A stretch of 53,153 bases of DNA from Bacteroidaceae bacterium (GCA_017471185.1 JAFUVZ010000017.1:1-53153), one strand, 5' to 3'. Counted from the first letter of the stretch, positions 9,110 through 18,059 are shown. The notes: generated by a model not told the origin, from the sequence alone. A program made the numbers and translations.

Positions 9110-10963
9110 ATGAGTAAGAGATTTATCATGTTAGGTTTATCAGCGGTAGTGGCATTGGTAGCCACTTGCTGCTCAGTAGATAGCGACAACAGTGGATTCC
9201 CAAGTATGCCTGAAATGCAGCAAGGCGGAGGACAAACGCCAGGCGGTGGCGGCATGATGCCAGGCGGTATGGGACAGAACGATACTAACGGCAATGACCT
9301 GGAGGACTTCGACATCAGTATCAACAAAGCATCCTTGAGTTCTGAGACTGAGAGCATACCTACCAATGAGAGCGATGAAAGTTACGAAGATTATCTGGAG
9401 CACTCTTCGTTCTCACAGACAGTGAGCATCAGCTACAGTGATGGAAAAGCGACGGTTAGCAGCCTGCCAGACGGAGTTGAAGCTTCTGTAAACGGAGCCG
9501 GTGTCACTATCGAATCAACCATAGGAGGGGTGGCATACGAGCTTAGCGGCAGTGCTTCAGACGGTTATTTCAAAATCTATAGCGAAAAGAAGTTCAAGCT
9601 CACCTTGAACGGCATTTCATTGACCAACAACACAGGCGCACCTATTAATATACAAAGTGGCAAGCGGGCATTCGTAGTACTCGCTGACGGCACCAGCAAC
9701 ACATTGGCAGACGGCAGCACTTACAACACTCCTGACGGAGAGGATGAGAAAGCGACCTTCTTCAGCGAGGGACAACTCATCTTCAGCGGCAAAGGTTCCT
9801 TAGAGGTGAAAGGTAATTACAAGCATGGCATCGCCAGTGATGACTACATCCGTTTCCGCACTGGAACAAACATCTATGTGACAGCATCCAATGGTCACGG
9901 AGTGAAAACAAACGATTATGTAATCATAGGTGGAGGTGTGCTGAATATTGAAGTAAGTGGCACTGCCAAGAAAGGCATCAGCACAGACGGCTATGTAGAA
10001 GTATTTGGAGGACGTACCACCATCCTGACATCAGGCGGAGGTGAATATGATGCTGATGAAGACGATGTCTCTGCTTCCGCAGGTATCAAGGCTGACCTGT
10101 ATTTCCAAATGGACGGCGGACAGCTGAATGTCAAGAGTACCGGTACTGGCGGCAAGGGCATAAGCACCGACGGCGAGTTCATTCTGAATGACGGAGACAT
10201 CCAAGTGATCACTACTGGCAAGACTTATACCTATAACAGCAGCCTCGACTCCAAGGCCAAAGGCATCAAGAGCGACACGAATGTAACTGTGAACGGTGGC
10301 ACCATACGCATCAAGACCACAGGTGGCGAGGGCAGCGAAGGTCTGGAAGCCAAGGGTGTGATGAACCTCAACGGTGGCGAGATAGAAATTGCCAGCTATG
10401 ATGACTGCATCAATTCAGCCAGCGATATGACCATCAACGGAGGATACATCTACGCTTTCGCGACAAACAACGATGCTATCGACAGCAATGGAAATCTCTA
10501 CATCAAGGGTGGCGTAATCGTGGCATTAGGCTCCAGTGGAGCCGAATGCGCCATCGATGCAGCGGAAGGCAAGAGCCTTGTCATCAGCGGAGGTACCGTC
10601 ATGGGCGTGGGTGGTTCCAACGCATCCTTCCCGGCATCCTCCAGCACACAGATGTCAACAGCTTTCCAAGCAAGCGTTTCAGCTGGCACCACCCTCACCG
10701 TAAGCGACGGGAGCAAAGGTATCATGAGTTTCACCATCAAGAGAGGCTACCAGAGCGGATTGTGTCTGGTTTCTTCTCCAGAACTGAAAAGCGGTACCAC
10801 TTATACAATCTATTCAGGCTCATCTGTCAGCGGTGACGACTGGCACGGGCTTTACACCTCCCCAACCGTCAGCAGCTTTGGCACAGAGCTGGGCAGCGTT
10901 ACAGCACAGGCTACCGCAGGAGGCAGCAATATGGGAGGCATGGGATTTGGCGGAAGGCCATAA
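9110..10963 (+). CDS. Cthe_2159-like carbohydrate-binding beta-helix lipoprotein
   Basis: 617 residues. The signal peptide ends in a lipobox-like VATCC (C20/C21). A Gly/Met/Gln-rich linker (about 33-56) is followed by a repetitive domain of the Cthe_2159/DUF4353 type. Its rungs alternate short strands with G-rich turns such as VKTNDYVIIGGGVLNI, KGISTDGYVEVFGG, KGIKSDTNVTVNGGTIRI and DAIDSNGNLYIKGG. Related proteins are right-handed beta-helices that bind acidic polysaccharide and calcium (family knowledge). The protein ends in another Gly/Met tail (GGSNMGGMGFGGRP). A LytS/LytTR pair follows, so it may be the output of, or the signal reporter for, that system. No catalytic residues are evident. 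Confidence 0.82.
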   Translation: MSKRFIMLGLSAVVALVATCCSVDSDNSGFPSMPEMQQGGGQTPGGGGMMPGGMGQNDTNGNDLEDFDISINKASLSSETESIPTNESDESYEDYLEHSSFSQTVSISYSDGKATVSSLPDGVEASVNGAGVTIESTIGGVAYELSGSASDGYFKIYSEKKFKLTLNGISLTNNTGAPINIQSGKRAFVVLADGTSNTLADGSTYNTPDGEDEKATFFSEGQLIFSGKGSLEVKGNYKHGIASDDYIRFRTGTNIYVTASNGHGVKTNDYVIIGGGVLNIEVSGTAKKGISTDGYVEVFGGRTTILTSGGGEYDADEDDVSASAGIKADLYFQMDGGQLNVKSTGTGGKGISTDGEFILNDGDIQVITTGKTYTYNSSLDSKAKGIKSDTNVTVNGGTIRIKTTGGEGSEGLEAKGVMNLNGGEIEIASYDDCINSASDMTINGGYIYAFATNNDAIDSNGNLYIKGGVIVALGSSGAECAIDAAEGKSLVISGGTVMGVGGSNASFPASSSTQMSTAFQASVSAGTTLTVSDGSKGIMSFTIKRGYQSGLCLVSSPELKSGTTYTIYSGSSVSGDDWHGLYTSPTVSSFGTELGSVTAQATAGGSNMGGMGFGGRP

Positions 10964-10979
10964 AGACAAAGTATAATGC

Positions 10980-11025
10980 AGTTTGGTGGCTTTTCATTTG
11001 GAAATAAGCCGCCAACTGCTTATTT
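10980..11025 (+). terminator. Attenuator-like hairpin between the beta-helix gene and the sensor kinase
   Basis: AGTTTGGTGGCTT (10980-10992) pairs with AAGCCGCCAACT (11006-11017) with one G-U and one bulge, followed by GCTTATTTTTA. It would reduce but need not stop read-through into the kinase. It lies inside the longest possible kinase ORF, which argues for the later kinase start. Confidence 0.55.
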
Positions 11026-11047
11026 TTACAGCGTCAAAAAACAAAAG

Positions 11048-12337
11048 ATGAAAAGACTCATTACTAAAATAAACAAGCTACTCTTAGAGGAAAAACTGAG
11101 CTATGTGGTAATCTGGATGTTCGTTTTCGCCTTGCCGCTGATTGGCTCTTACTATCGCACTTTAGGGCAAGCTGACGCATCCTTCGAGTGGGATGTCGTT
11201 TTGAGAAGCTGGAAAGAATATCTGCCTTTCCTGTTTCTCTTCATTGTACACGACTGGCTCATTGCTCCGCTGATTGTACATGATGGTAAGAAACTGGCGT
11301 ACTTAGGTATCAGTGGCTGCGCTCTGCTGCTTTTCAGCCTATACATCTGGAACCAGAATCCCGTAATGGGAGGTCCTCCTCCGCATGACCAGTTTGAAAT
11401 GCATGACGGCAACCGTGCGCCTGAGCCTCCTCATGCACAGGGTGATGTGCCTGATTTCGGCAGACACGAACCGCCACAAGGACCAGAAGAAGAAAGAAGC
11501 GATTTCTTTCAGAATGGTTCCAGTGAGGAAATGAAAGACAGACCTTCACGCAAACCAGACGGAGACAGAGGTGATAATCCACCCCCTAAACCTAACGGCA
11601 TGGACGAGCCTCCCATGGAATTGCAATCGAAAATATATAAGGTTTTCGTCGCTCTGTTGATGATGGGCGTAAATCTCGGCATCATGCTCTATTTCAAACA
11701 ACGGCGAAGAGAGAAAGACTTGCAGGAACTGGAGAAGGAGAAACTGCATCAAGAACTGGAGTATCTGAAATATCAGATCAATCCGCATTTCTTCATGAAC
11801 ACGCTCAACAATATTCATGCCTTGGTAGATATAGACCCGGAGAAAGCCAAATCTACCATCATCGAACTGTCGAGGCTGATGCGTTATGTGTTGTATGAGA
11901 GTTCTCGTCCCACCATCCTTTTAAGCAAGGAGATAGATTTCCTCAAGCAGTATATCGCACTGATGCGGCTCAGATATACAGACAAGGTGGATATCTCAGT
12001 CAATATGCCTGCTGAGATTCCAGGCATCGAGGTGCCTCCTCTGCTGTTTATTTCATTCATTGAAAACGCTTTCAAGCATGGAGTGAGCTATGAGCAAGAG
12101 TCGTTTATCAAGGTGAATATGCAACTGGAAGGGAGCTACTTGCATTTCAGTTGTGAGAACAGCAAGCATGAGCGCAAGGATGACCCGCACAAGGGCATCG
12201 GACTGGAAAACGTGAAGAAGCGCCTCAAGCTGATTTATGGCAACGACTTCTTCTTCCTGTCCACAGACAAGGAAAACACATACGAAGTAACACTTAAAAT
12301 ACCCGTGAATTATGATACGCTGCTTGGCAATAGATGA
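11048..12337 (+). CDS. LytS-type sensor histidine kinase
   Basis: 429 residues from the ATG at 11048. An upstream in-frame ATG at 10976 would translate through the hairpin and is less likely. Three hydrophobic segments (about 20-37, 58-76, 84-101) precede an unusual extracytoplasmic loop of about 90 residues (102-192) rich in Pro, Asp, Glu, His and Arg (GGPPPHDQFEMHD, PDFGRHEPPQGP). A fourth membrane segment (about 198-215) and a short coiled coil lead into the His_kinase domain with H247 in YQINPHFFMNTLNN. The ATPase N-box is SFIENAFKHG and the G-box KGIGLENVKKRL. The gene overlaps the response regulator by 26 bp, so the two form a pair. The loop is the probable sensing part. Confidence 0.9.
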   Translation: MKRLITKINKLLLEEKLSYVVIWMFVFALPLIGSYYRTLGQADASFEWDVVLRSWKEYLPFLFLFIVHDWLIAPLIVHDGKKLAYLGISGCALLLFSLYIWNQNPVMGGPPPHDQFEMHDGNRAPEPPHAQGDVPDFGRHEPPQGPEEERSDFFQNGSSEEMKDRPSRKPDGDRGDNPPPKPNGMDEPPMELQSKIYKVFVALLMMGVNLGIMLYFKQRRREKDLQELEKEKLHQELEYLKYQINPHFFMNTLNNIHALVDIDPEKAKSTIIELSRLMRYVLYESSRPTILLSKEIDFLKQYIALMRLRYTDKVDISVNMPAEIPGIEVPPLLFISFIENAFKHGVSYEQESFIKVNMQLEGSYLHFSCENSKHERKDDPHKGIGLENVKKRLKLIYGNDFFFLSTDKENTYEVTLKIPVNYDTLLGNR

Positions 12338-13058
12338 CGAGCCTCTGGCTCTTGAACAGTTGAAGACTTATATCGGTAAGATACCTTTTTTAGAACTGAC
12401 GGGAGCTTGTATGAGTGCGCTTTCCGCTTCTAAAGTACTGGCAGAACAGCCCGTTGACGCCATCTTTGTGGATATCAACATGCCTGATCTGAATGGCATG
12501 GATTTCGTCAAGTCGCTCTTCAATCCGCCTCTTGTGGTGTTCACCACTGCCTATTCTGAGTATGCCATTGAAAGTTATAAGGTGAATGCGGTGGATTATC
12601 TGCTGAAGCCATTCGGACTTGACGATTTCCAGCGTGCCGCCAACAAGGTGCTTCGCCAGTACCAGCTCACCCATCAGGCACCACCAGAGAACACTGCCAC
12701 ACAGCAATCCATCACACAGGATGAAGAGAGCGACATCATCTTCGTCAAGTCAGAATACCGCATGGTACGTATTGATATGCGCCAGATACGCTATGTGGAG
12801 GCGATGAGCGAATACCTGCGTCTATATATGGAAGGAGAAGCCAGGCCTATTATCGCCCTGCTGAGCATGAAGAAGCTGGAAGAAAGATTACCCCAGCAGT
12901 TTATGCGTGTGCATCGTTCCTATATCGTAAACCTGCAGAAGATTCAGCAGATAGAGCGCGGACGTATTGTGATGGATAAAGATACCTACATACCTGTCAG
13001 TGATGGGTACAAAGAGGAATTCACCCACTTTTTGAATGAAAAATCTTTGGAAAAGTAG
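12312..13058 (+). CDS. LytTR-family response regulator
   Basis: 248 residues. The receiver domain (about 1-120) has the acidic pocket IDDE (8-10), phospho-acceptor D54 in IFVDINMPDLNG, T78/T79 in FTTAYSEYA and K99 in DYLLKPF. The LytTR DNA-binding domain (about 140-245) shows IIFVKSEYRMVRIDMRQIRYVEA, QFMRVHRSYIVNL and the C-terminal VSDGYKEEF. It is the partner of the overlapping LytS kinase. Likely targets include the upstream beta-helix lipoprotein gene (inference from position). Confidence 0.92.
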   Translation: MIRCLAIDDEPLALEQLKTYIGKIPFLELTGACMSALSASKVLAEQPVDAIFVDINMPDLNGMDFVKSLFNPPLVVFTTAYSEYAIESYKVNAVDYLLKPFGLDDFQRAANKVLRQYQLTHQAPPENTATQQSITQDEESDIIFVKSEYRMVRIDMRQIRYVEAMSEYLRLYMEGEARPIIALLSMKKLEERLPQQFMRVHRSYIVNLQKIQQIERGRIVMDKDTYIPVSDGYKEEFTHFLNEKSLEK

Positions 13059-13133
13059 TAATTGTGGCATTTGTATGAAAATAAATGCGTAACTTTACAC
13101 CCAGATTAATTCACTAAATTTAATATCATACAA

Positions 13134-15467
13134 ATGAAGAAACTTTATTCTATGCTGGTTGCTGTTGCGGCAATGGGTTCATGTGCTATCGCCATGAGCA
13201 GCTGCGACGGTCAGAAGTGGACTGAAGAGCAGAAAGGCTCTTACAATCTGGTTACTCAACAGGGTGGACAGACCCTGGGTTATTCTCCTGCCTCTGGTGT
13301 GAAACTGATCACCGACAAAGGCTATGCATTCAAAGACCTGAACCGCAACGGCGTGCTTGACCCTTACGAAGATTGGCGCTTAGATCCTAAGACACGTGCA
13401 CAGAATCTGGCAGAGCAGCTGTCAATCGAAGAGATTGCCGGTCTGATGCTGTATAGTGCGCACCAGTCTATCCCAGCTGCCGCTATGGGTGGCAGAGGAC
13501 CTGCTCCTACTTATAATGGCAAGCCGTTCGCTGAGAGCGGTGCAAAGGCATCAGACCTAAGTGACGCACAGAAGAAGTTCCTGCAGGAAGACAACCTGCG
13601 TGCCGTATTGGTTACACGTGTGGAAAGTCCTGCTGTTGCTGCTGAATGGAACAACAACGTGCAGGCTTTTGTAGAAGGTCTCAATCATGGTATCCCAGCA
13701 AACAACAGCTCTGATCCTCGTCACGAGACTTCTTCTGACGCTGAATACAATTATGGTGCCGGTGGTCAGATTTCCCTGTGGCCATCATCTTTGGGTATGG
13801 CTGCTACCTTTGACCCAGCCCTGATGAAGAAGTTCGGACAGATTGCTTCTGAAGAGTATCGTGCATTGGGTATCGCAACTGCCCTGTCTCCACAGGTTGA
13901 CCTGGCATCAGACCCACGTTGGAGCCGCTTCAGCGGTACCTTCGGCGAGGGCACCAAGCTGGCTACAGACCTGGCCCGTGCTTATTGCGATGGTTTCCAG
14001 ACCTCTCCTGCAGACCAGCGCATCGATGGTGCCTGGGGTTACCAGAGTGTGAACGCTATGGTGAAGCACTGGTATGGTTACGGAGCTCAGGAAGGCGGTC
14101 GTGACTCTCACTATAACTACGGTAAGTTTGCCGTTTATCCAGGCAACAACCGTGAGGAACACCTCAAGACTTTCGTTGACGGTGCCTTTAATCTGGAAGA
14201 CGGTACTGGTATGGCTTCTGCCGTAATGCCTATCTACAGCATCCTGTGGGATCAGGATCCTTCTGGTGAGAACGTAGGCGGTAGCTTCAGCAAGTGGATG
14301 ATTCAGGACCAGCTGCGTGACAAGTATAAGTTTGAGGGCGTGGCTTGCACCGACTGGGGTATCACCAATGACAATAAAGCTGTAGAGGCTTTCGACGGCA
14401 AGTGCTGGGGTGTTGAGAATATGAGCATCGCAGAACGCCACTATAAGATTCTGAAAGCTGGTGTTGACCAGTTTGGTGGTAACAACGATAAGGGTCCGGT
14501 TCTGGAAGCTTATCAGATGTGGGTGAACGAGTTTGGCAAGGAAAGTGCAGACGCTCGTTTCCAGCAGTCAGCTTATCGTCTGTTGCTGAACGTATTCCGC
14601 ACAGGTCTGTTTGAGAATCCTTATCTGAATCCGGAGGAATCAAGCGCAACCGTTGGTAAGAGCGACTTCATGCAGGCTGGCTACGAGGCTCAGCTGAAGT
14701 CTGTGGTAATGATCAAGAACCACAACAATACCCTGCCTGTTAAAGATAAGAAGAAGGTATATGTACCAAAGCGTCACTATGTGCAGTCACAGGGCTTCTT
14801 CGGCATGAGTGGTCAGGACAAGTGGGATTACCCTATCAACCTCGACCTCGTGAAGAAATACTACGATGTAGTAGAGAATCCTGCAGAGGCAGACTTCGCA
14901 TTGGTAATGATCCAGGCTCCTAACAGCGGCGTTGGCTACAGCACTGACGACGTGAAGCGTGGTGGCAACGGTTACGTGCCAATCAGCTTGCAGTACAATG
15001 ACTATACTGCTACATACGCCCGTGCTACCTCTATCGCTGGTGGCGACCCACTGGAGAAGTTCACCAACCGTACCTACAAGGGTAAATCTGTTAAGACTTC
15101 TAACAAGGATGACCTGAAGATTGTGCTCGATACCAAGAAGCAGATGGGCAACAAGCCTGTTGTAGTGGTATTGGCAACCGGACGTCCTGTAGTAGTTAGC
15201 GAGTTTGAAGGTGCAGCAGACGCTATCTTCGTAACCTTCGGCGCACAGAACCAGGCAGTACTCGACCTCATTAGTGGCAAGAACGAGCCTTCTGGCTTGC
15301 TGCCTATGCAGATGCCTGCTAACATGATGACCGTTGAGCAGCAGAACGAGGACGTTCCTCGCGATATGGTTTGCTACAAGGATGCTGACGGCAACACATA
15401 CGATTTCGCCTTCGGTATGAACTGGAGCGGCGTTATCAATGATGCCCGTGTAGCTGCGTATAAGTAA
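13134..15467 (+). CDS. GH3 beta-glucosidase-like lipoprotein lacking a fibronectin-like C-terminus
   Basis: 777 residues. The signal peptide has two Cys (GSC17 and SSC24); SSC24 looks like the lipobox. The (beta/alpha)8 domain runs to about 460: LSPQVDLASDPRWSRFSGTFGE, KHWYGYGAQEGGRDSH (K311, H312) and the nucleophile D407 in GVACTDWG. The second domain (about 480-760) carries the parallel beta sheet with MIKNHNNTLPV and VVVLATGRPVV. It stops at FAFGMNWSG without the FnIII-like domain of many GH3 enzymes. A proline/asparagine-rich insertion near 111-135 is unusual. Substrate is uncertain (beta-glucoside or beta-xyloside). A TAACTTTA -7-like box lies at 13090-13097. A heptanucleotide repeat tract follows the stop codon. 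Confidence 0.9.
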   Translation: MKKLYSMLVAVAAMGSCAIAMSSCDGQKWTEEQKGSYNLVTQQGGQTLGYSPASGVKLITDKGYAFKDLNRNGVLDPYEDWRLDPKTRAQNLAEQLSIEEIAGLMLYSAHQSIPAAAMGGRGPAPTYNGKPFAESGAKASDLSDAQKKFLQEDNLRAVLVTRVESPAVAAEWNNNVQAFVEGLNHGIPANNSSDPRHETSSDAEYNYGAGGQISLWPSSLGMAATFDPALMKKFGQIASEEYRALGIATALSPQVDLASDPRWSRFSGTFGEGTKLATDLARAYCDGFQTSPADQRIDGAWGYQSVNAMVKHWYGYGAQEGGRDSHYNYGKFAVYPGNNREEHLKTFVDGAFNLEDGTGMASAVMPIYSILWDQDPSGENVGGSFSKWMIQDQLRDKYKFEGVACTDWGITNDNKAVEAFDGKCWGVENMSIAERHYKILKAGVDQFGGNNDKGPVLEAYQMWVNEFGKESADARFQQSAYRLLLNVFRTGLFENPYLNPEESSATVGKSDFMQAGYEAQLKSVVMIKNHNNTLPVKDKKKVYVPKRHYVQSQGFFGMSGQDKWDYPINLDLVKKYYDVVENPAEADFALVMIQAPNSGVGYSTDDVKRGGNGYVPISLQYNDYTATYARATSIAGGDPLEKFTNRTYKGKSVKTSNKDDLKIVLDTKKQMGNKPVVVVLATGRPVVVSEFEGAADAIFVTFGAQNQAVLDLISGKNEPSGLLPMQMPANMMTVEQQNEDVPRDMVCYKDADGNTYDFAFGMNWSGVINDARVAAYK

Positions 15468-15594
15468 ATTGACAATTGACAATTGACAATTGATAATTGA
15501 TAATTGACAATTGACAATTAACTATTGACTATTGATAATTAACTATTGACTATTGACAATTTGACAATTTGACTATTGATAATTGATAATTGAA
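15468..15594 (+). repeat. Heptanucleotide repeat tract (ATTGACA family)
   Basis: About 125 bp built from ATTGACA, ATTGATA and ATTAACT heptamers with two slips to eight bases (AATTTGAC). It starts directly after the stop codon of the first GH3 gene. It has no coding potential and is internally near-palindromic because CAATTG recurs. Confidence 0.9.
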
Positions 15595-15596
15595 AT

Positions 15597-15675
15597 GCCC
15601 TGAAAGGGCAAAAGCACCAAGCCCAGGGCAACGCCCTGGGTTAGGTGTTTAATTCCACATTCGCCCTGAAAGGGC
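15597..15675. repeat. Composite three-palindrome repeat, copy 1
   Basis: GCCCTGAAAGGGC (15597-15609), then CCCAGGGCAACGCCCTGGG (15622-15640), then GCCCTGAAAGGGC again (15663-15675). The same three palindromes, in the opposite orientation and with nearly the same spacings, occur at 19123-19201. Such dispersed elements are seen between genes in Bacteroidota; function is not established. Confidence 0.85.
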
Positions 15676-15682
15676 AAAAGCA

Positions 15683-15713
15683 TTTGAATTCTTAACATTA
15701 ACCTATATCTTTG
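15683..15713 (+). promoter_or_regulatory. Consensus promoter touching the start codon of the second GH3 gene
   Basis: TTTG (15683-15686), exactly 19 bp, then TATCTTTG (15706-15713), a perfect Bacteroidota promoter. The ATG begins at 15716, so transcription would start at or next to the start codon, suggesting a leaderless mRNA. Confidence 0.7.
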
Positions 15714-15715
15714 TA

Positions 15716-18028
15716 ATGAAGAAGATTCTTTTTACATTAGCTATGGGTGCAGCTCTTTTAGGAAGCTGCACTTCATCTTCCAACAGCGGTGACGCTGAGA
15801 TGGACCGCTTCATCAACGACCTGATGTCAAAGATGAGCGTAGAGGATAAGATCGGGCAGTTGAACCTGCACAGCTATGCCGGCTTCCGTTCTGCCGAGAA
15901 AGTGAATACCGACGATGAGAATGTAAAGCAGCTCATGGCAGGCCAGATGGGCGGTATGTATGGCATCAGCAATGTCAACACCCTGCGCCAGTTGCAAGAC
16001 CTGGCTCTGCAGACCAAGCACGGAATACCTTTGTTCTTCGGTTTGGACATTATTCATGGCCATGAAACCGTGTTCCCAATTCCTTTGGCTTTATCTACTT
16101 CATGGAACATGCCGATGCTGGAGCAAGTAGCCCGCACGGCAGCCGTTGAGGCTACTGCCACTGGTATCAACTGGGTGTATAGCCCGATGGTGGATATCGC
16201 TCGTGACGCCCGTTGGGGACGTATTGCCGAGGGTAATGGAGAAGACCCATACCTGGGTGGTGAAATTGCCAAGGCATACGTTTTGGGTTATCAGGGACAT
16301 GATGCCGTATATGACTCTACTGAGGTGATGGCGTGCGTGAAGCACTATGCGCTTTATGGTGCTGCTGAGTCTGGCCGCGACTACAATACCGTGAACTTAG
16401 GCCGCCAGGAAATCCTGAACAGCTATATGCGTCCTTATGCTGAAGCTGCAAAAGTGGGTGCTGCATCATACATGAGCTCCTTCAATGAATTCGAAGGTAT
16501 TCCAGCTTCTGCCAACAAGTATCTGTTGACCGACTTACTGCGTGACACTTATGGATTCAATGGCTTCGTGGTAAGTGATGCTACTGCAGTGATTGAAGAA
16601 GTGGCTCATGGCATCGGCGACTTGCAGGAAGTTTCTGCCCGCTCATTGCAGGCTGGTCTGGATATGGATATGAACAGCGACGGTTTCGTAGGTACGCTGA
16701 AGAAATCTTTGGACGAAGGCCGTGTCAAGGAAGCCGACATCGACAAGGCTTGCCGTCGTATCCTGGAAGCCAAGTATAAGTTGGGCTTGTTCCAGGATCC
16801 TTACAAGTATCTGAATCCAGACCGTGAGGCTAAAGAGGTGTTTACTGCTGAAAGCCGTGCTTTCGCACGTCAGGTGGCTCAGGAATGTCAGGTTTTGTTG
16901 AAGAACAACGGCATATTGCCACTGAAGAAGGACGCACGCATCGCAGTGATTGGTCCGTTGGCAAACAACGCATCTGAAATGTCTGGCACTTGGAGCATGT
17001 CTTCACATGCTGCTGAAAATGTAACGATTCTACAAGGCATCAAGGATGCAGTCAGCAATCCAAACAACGTAAGCTATGCTGAAGGCAGCTGGTTCTTGAA
17101 TGACGCTCAGTTGGAAAGTGACCTGAAGTATGGTTTGATCGGCCTGTTTATGCCTGACTTCAAGCCAGAACCAGTGCATACCACTCCTAAGGCAACCCTG
17201 CTGGCTGAGGCTTTGTCAAAGGCTCGTCAGGCTGATGTGATTGTGGCGTGCGTAGGTGAGAACGCCATGATGAACGGTGAAGGTGCATCGCGTGCAGATA
17301 TTTCTATTCCTGACGCACAGGTAGAGTTGCTGAAAGCCTTGAAGGCTACCGGCAAGCCAGTGGTTTTGGTTCTGAACACCGGTCGTCCTTTGACACTGAA
17401 TTGGGAGGATGAGAACATGGATGCCATCCTTAACACCTGGTCACAGGGATCAGAGGCTGGTCACGCCATTGCTGATGTACTGTTTGGCGATGTCAATCCA
17501 AGTGCCAAGCTGACCACCTCTTTCCCACGTGCCGTAGGCCAGTTGCCTCTCTACTACAATCATAAGAACACAGGCCGTCCTCATGGTGATTATGAGAAGT
17601 ATATGAAGTTCCGCAGCAACTATATTGATGTGGTAAACGCCCCACTCTATCCATTCGGTTATGGCTTGAGCTACACCACTTACGAATACAGTGATGTGAA
17701 GCTTTCTGCTTCTGAGGTAGCCAACGGAGGAAACTTTACCGCTACCGTGACCGTAAAGAATACTGGCAATATGGATGGTAAGGAAATTGTTCAGCTCTAC
17801 ATCCACGATGTAGTGAGCACCTCCACCCGTCCTGTTAAGGAACTGCGTGGTTTCCAGAAGGTGGATATCAAGGCTGGTGAGACCAAGACCGTCACCTTCG
17901 AGCTTTCTACAGAAGACCTGAAGTACTACAACCACGAGTTGCAGTATGTTTGCGAGCCTGGTGACTTTGAGATCATGATTGGTCCAAACAGCCAGGATGT
18001 CAAGACTGCTATGCTGACAGTTAAATAA
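15716..18028 (+). CDS. GH3 beta-glucosidase (BglX type), lipoprotein
   Basis: 770 residues with a lipobox LLGSC (C18). The N-terminal barrel holds MSVEDKIGQLN, FGLDIIHGHETVFPIPLALS, the transition region DIARDARWGRIAEGNGEDPYLG, KHYALYGAAESGRDYN (K209, H210) and nucleophile D288 in GFVVSDATAV. The second domain includes VIGPLANNASEMSGTWS and the acid/base-bearing ACVGENAMMNGEGASR loop. A C-terminal FnIII-like domain (about 660-770) shows TVTVKNTGNMDGKEIVQLYI and FEIMIGPNSQD. This is the periplasmic BglX class that hydrolyses beta-glucosides such as cello- or laminari-oligosaccharides. It has its own promoter and a strong terminator. Confidence 0.93.
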   Translation: MKKILFTLAMGAALLGSCTSSSNSGDAEMDRFINDLMSKMSVEDKIGQLNLHSYAGFRSAEKVNTDDENVKQLMAGQMGGMYGISNVNTLRQLQDLALQTKHGIPLFFGLDIIHGHETVFPIPLALSTSWNMPMLEQVARTAAVEATATGINWVYSPMVDIARDARWGRIAEGNGEDPYLGGEIAKAYVLGYQGHDAVYDSTEVMACVKHYALYGAAESGRDYNTVNLGRQEILNSYMRPYAEAAKVGAASYMSSFNEFEGIPASANKYLLTDLLRDTYGFNGFVVSDATAVIEEVAHGIGDLQEVSARSLQAGLDMDMNSDGFVGTLKKSLDEGRVKEADIDKACRRILEAKYKLGLFQDPYKYLNPDREAKEVFTAESRAFARQVAQECQVLLKNNGILPLKKDARIAVIGPLANNASEMSGTWSMSSHAAENVTILQGIKDAVSNPNNVSYAEGSWFLNDAQLESDLKYGLIGLFMPDFKPEPVHTTPKATLLAEALSKARQADVIVACVGENAMMNGEGASRADISIPDAQVELLKALKATGKPVVLVLNTGRPLTLNWEDENMDAILNTWSQGSEAGHAIADVLFGDVNPSAKLTTSFPRAVGQLPLYYNHKNTGRPHGDYEKYMKFRSNYIDVVNAPLYPFGYGLSYTTYEYSDVKLSASEVANGGNFTATVTVKNTGNMDGKEIVQLYIHDVVSTSTRPVKELRGFQKVDIKAGETKTVTFELSTEDLKYYNHELQYVCEPGDFEIMIGPNSQDVKTAMLTVK

Positions 18029-18059
18029 CAGTCAGTACAAGAATTAGCACAAAGCAAAT

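Noticed and set aside
8737-9366. 209-codon minus-strand ORF between the SDR and beta-helix genes
   Set aside because: It overlaps both genes and covers the promoter region; its composition (Pro-rich antisense of the Gly-rich linker) is that of a shadow frame.
10976-11047. Extended N-terminus of the LytS kinase
   Set aside because: It would translate the hairpin between the genes and adds a non-conserved stretch before the normal MKRLITKINK start.
13908-14441. 177-codon minus-strand ORF within the first GH3 gene
   Set aside because: Antisense to conserved barrel motifs, with no family resemblance.
14787-15482. 231-codon minus-strand ORF opposite the first GH3 gene
   Set aside because: It has no recognisable domain and lies antisense to a strongly conserved GH3 coding sequence.
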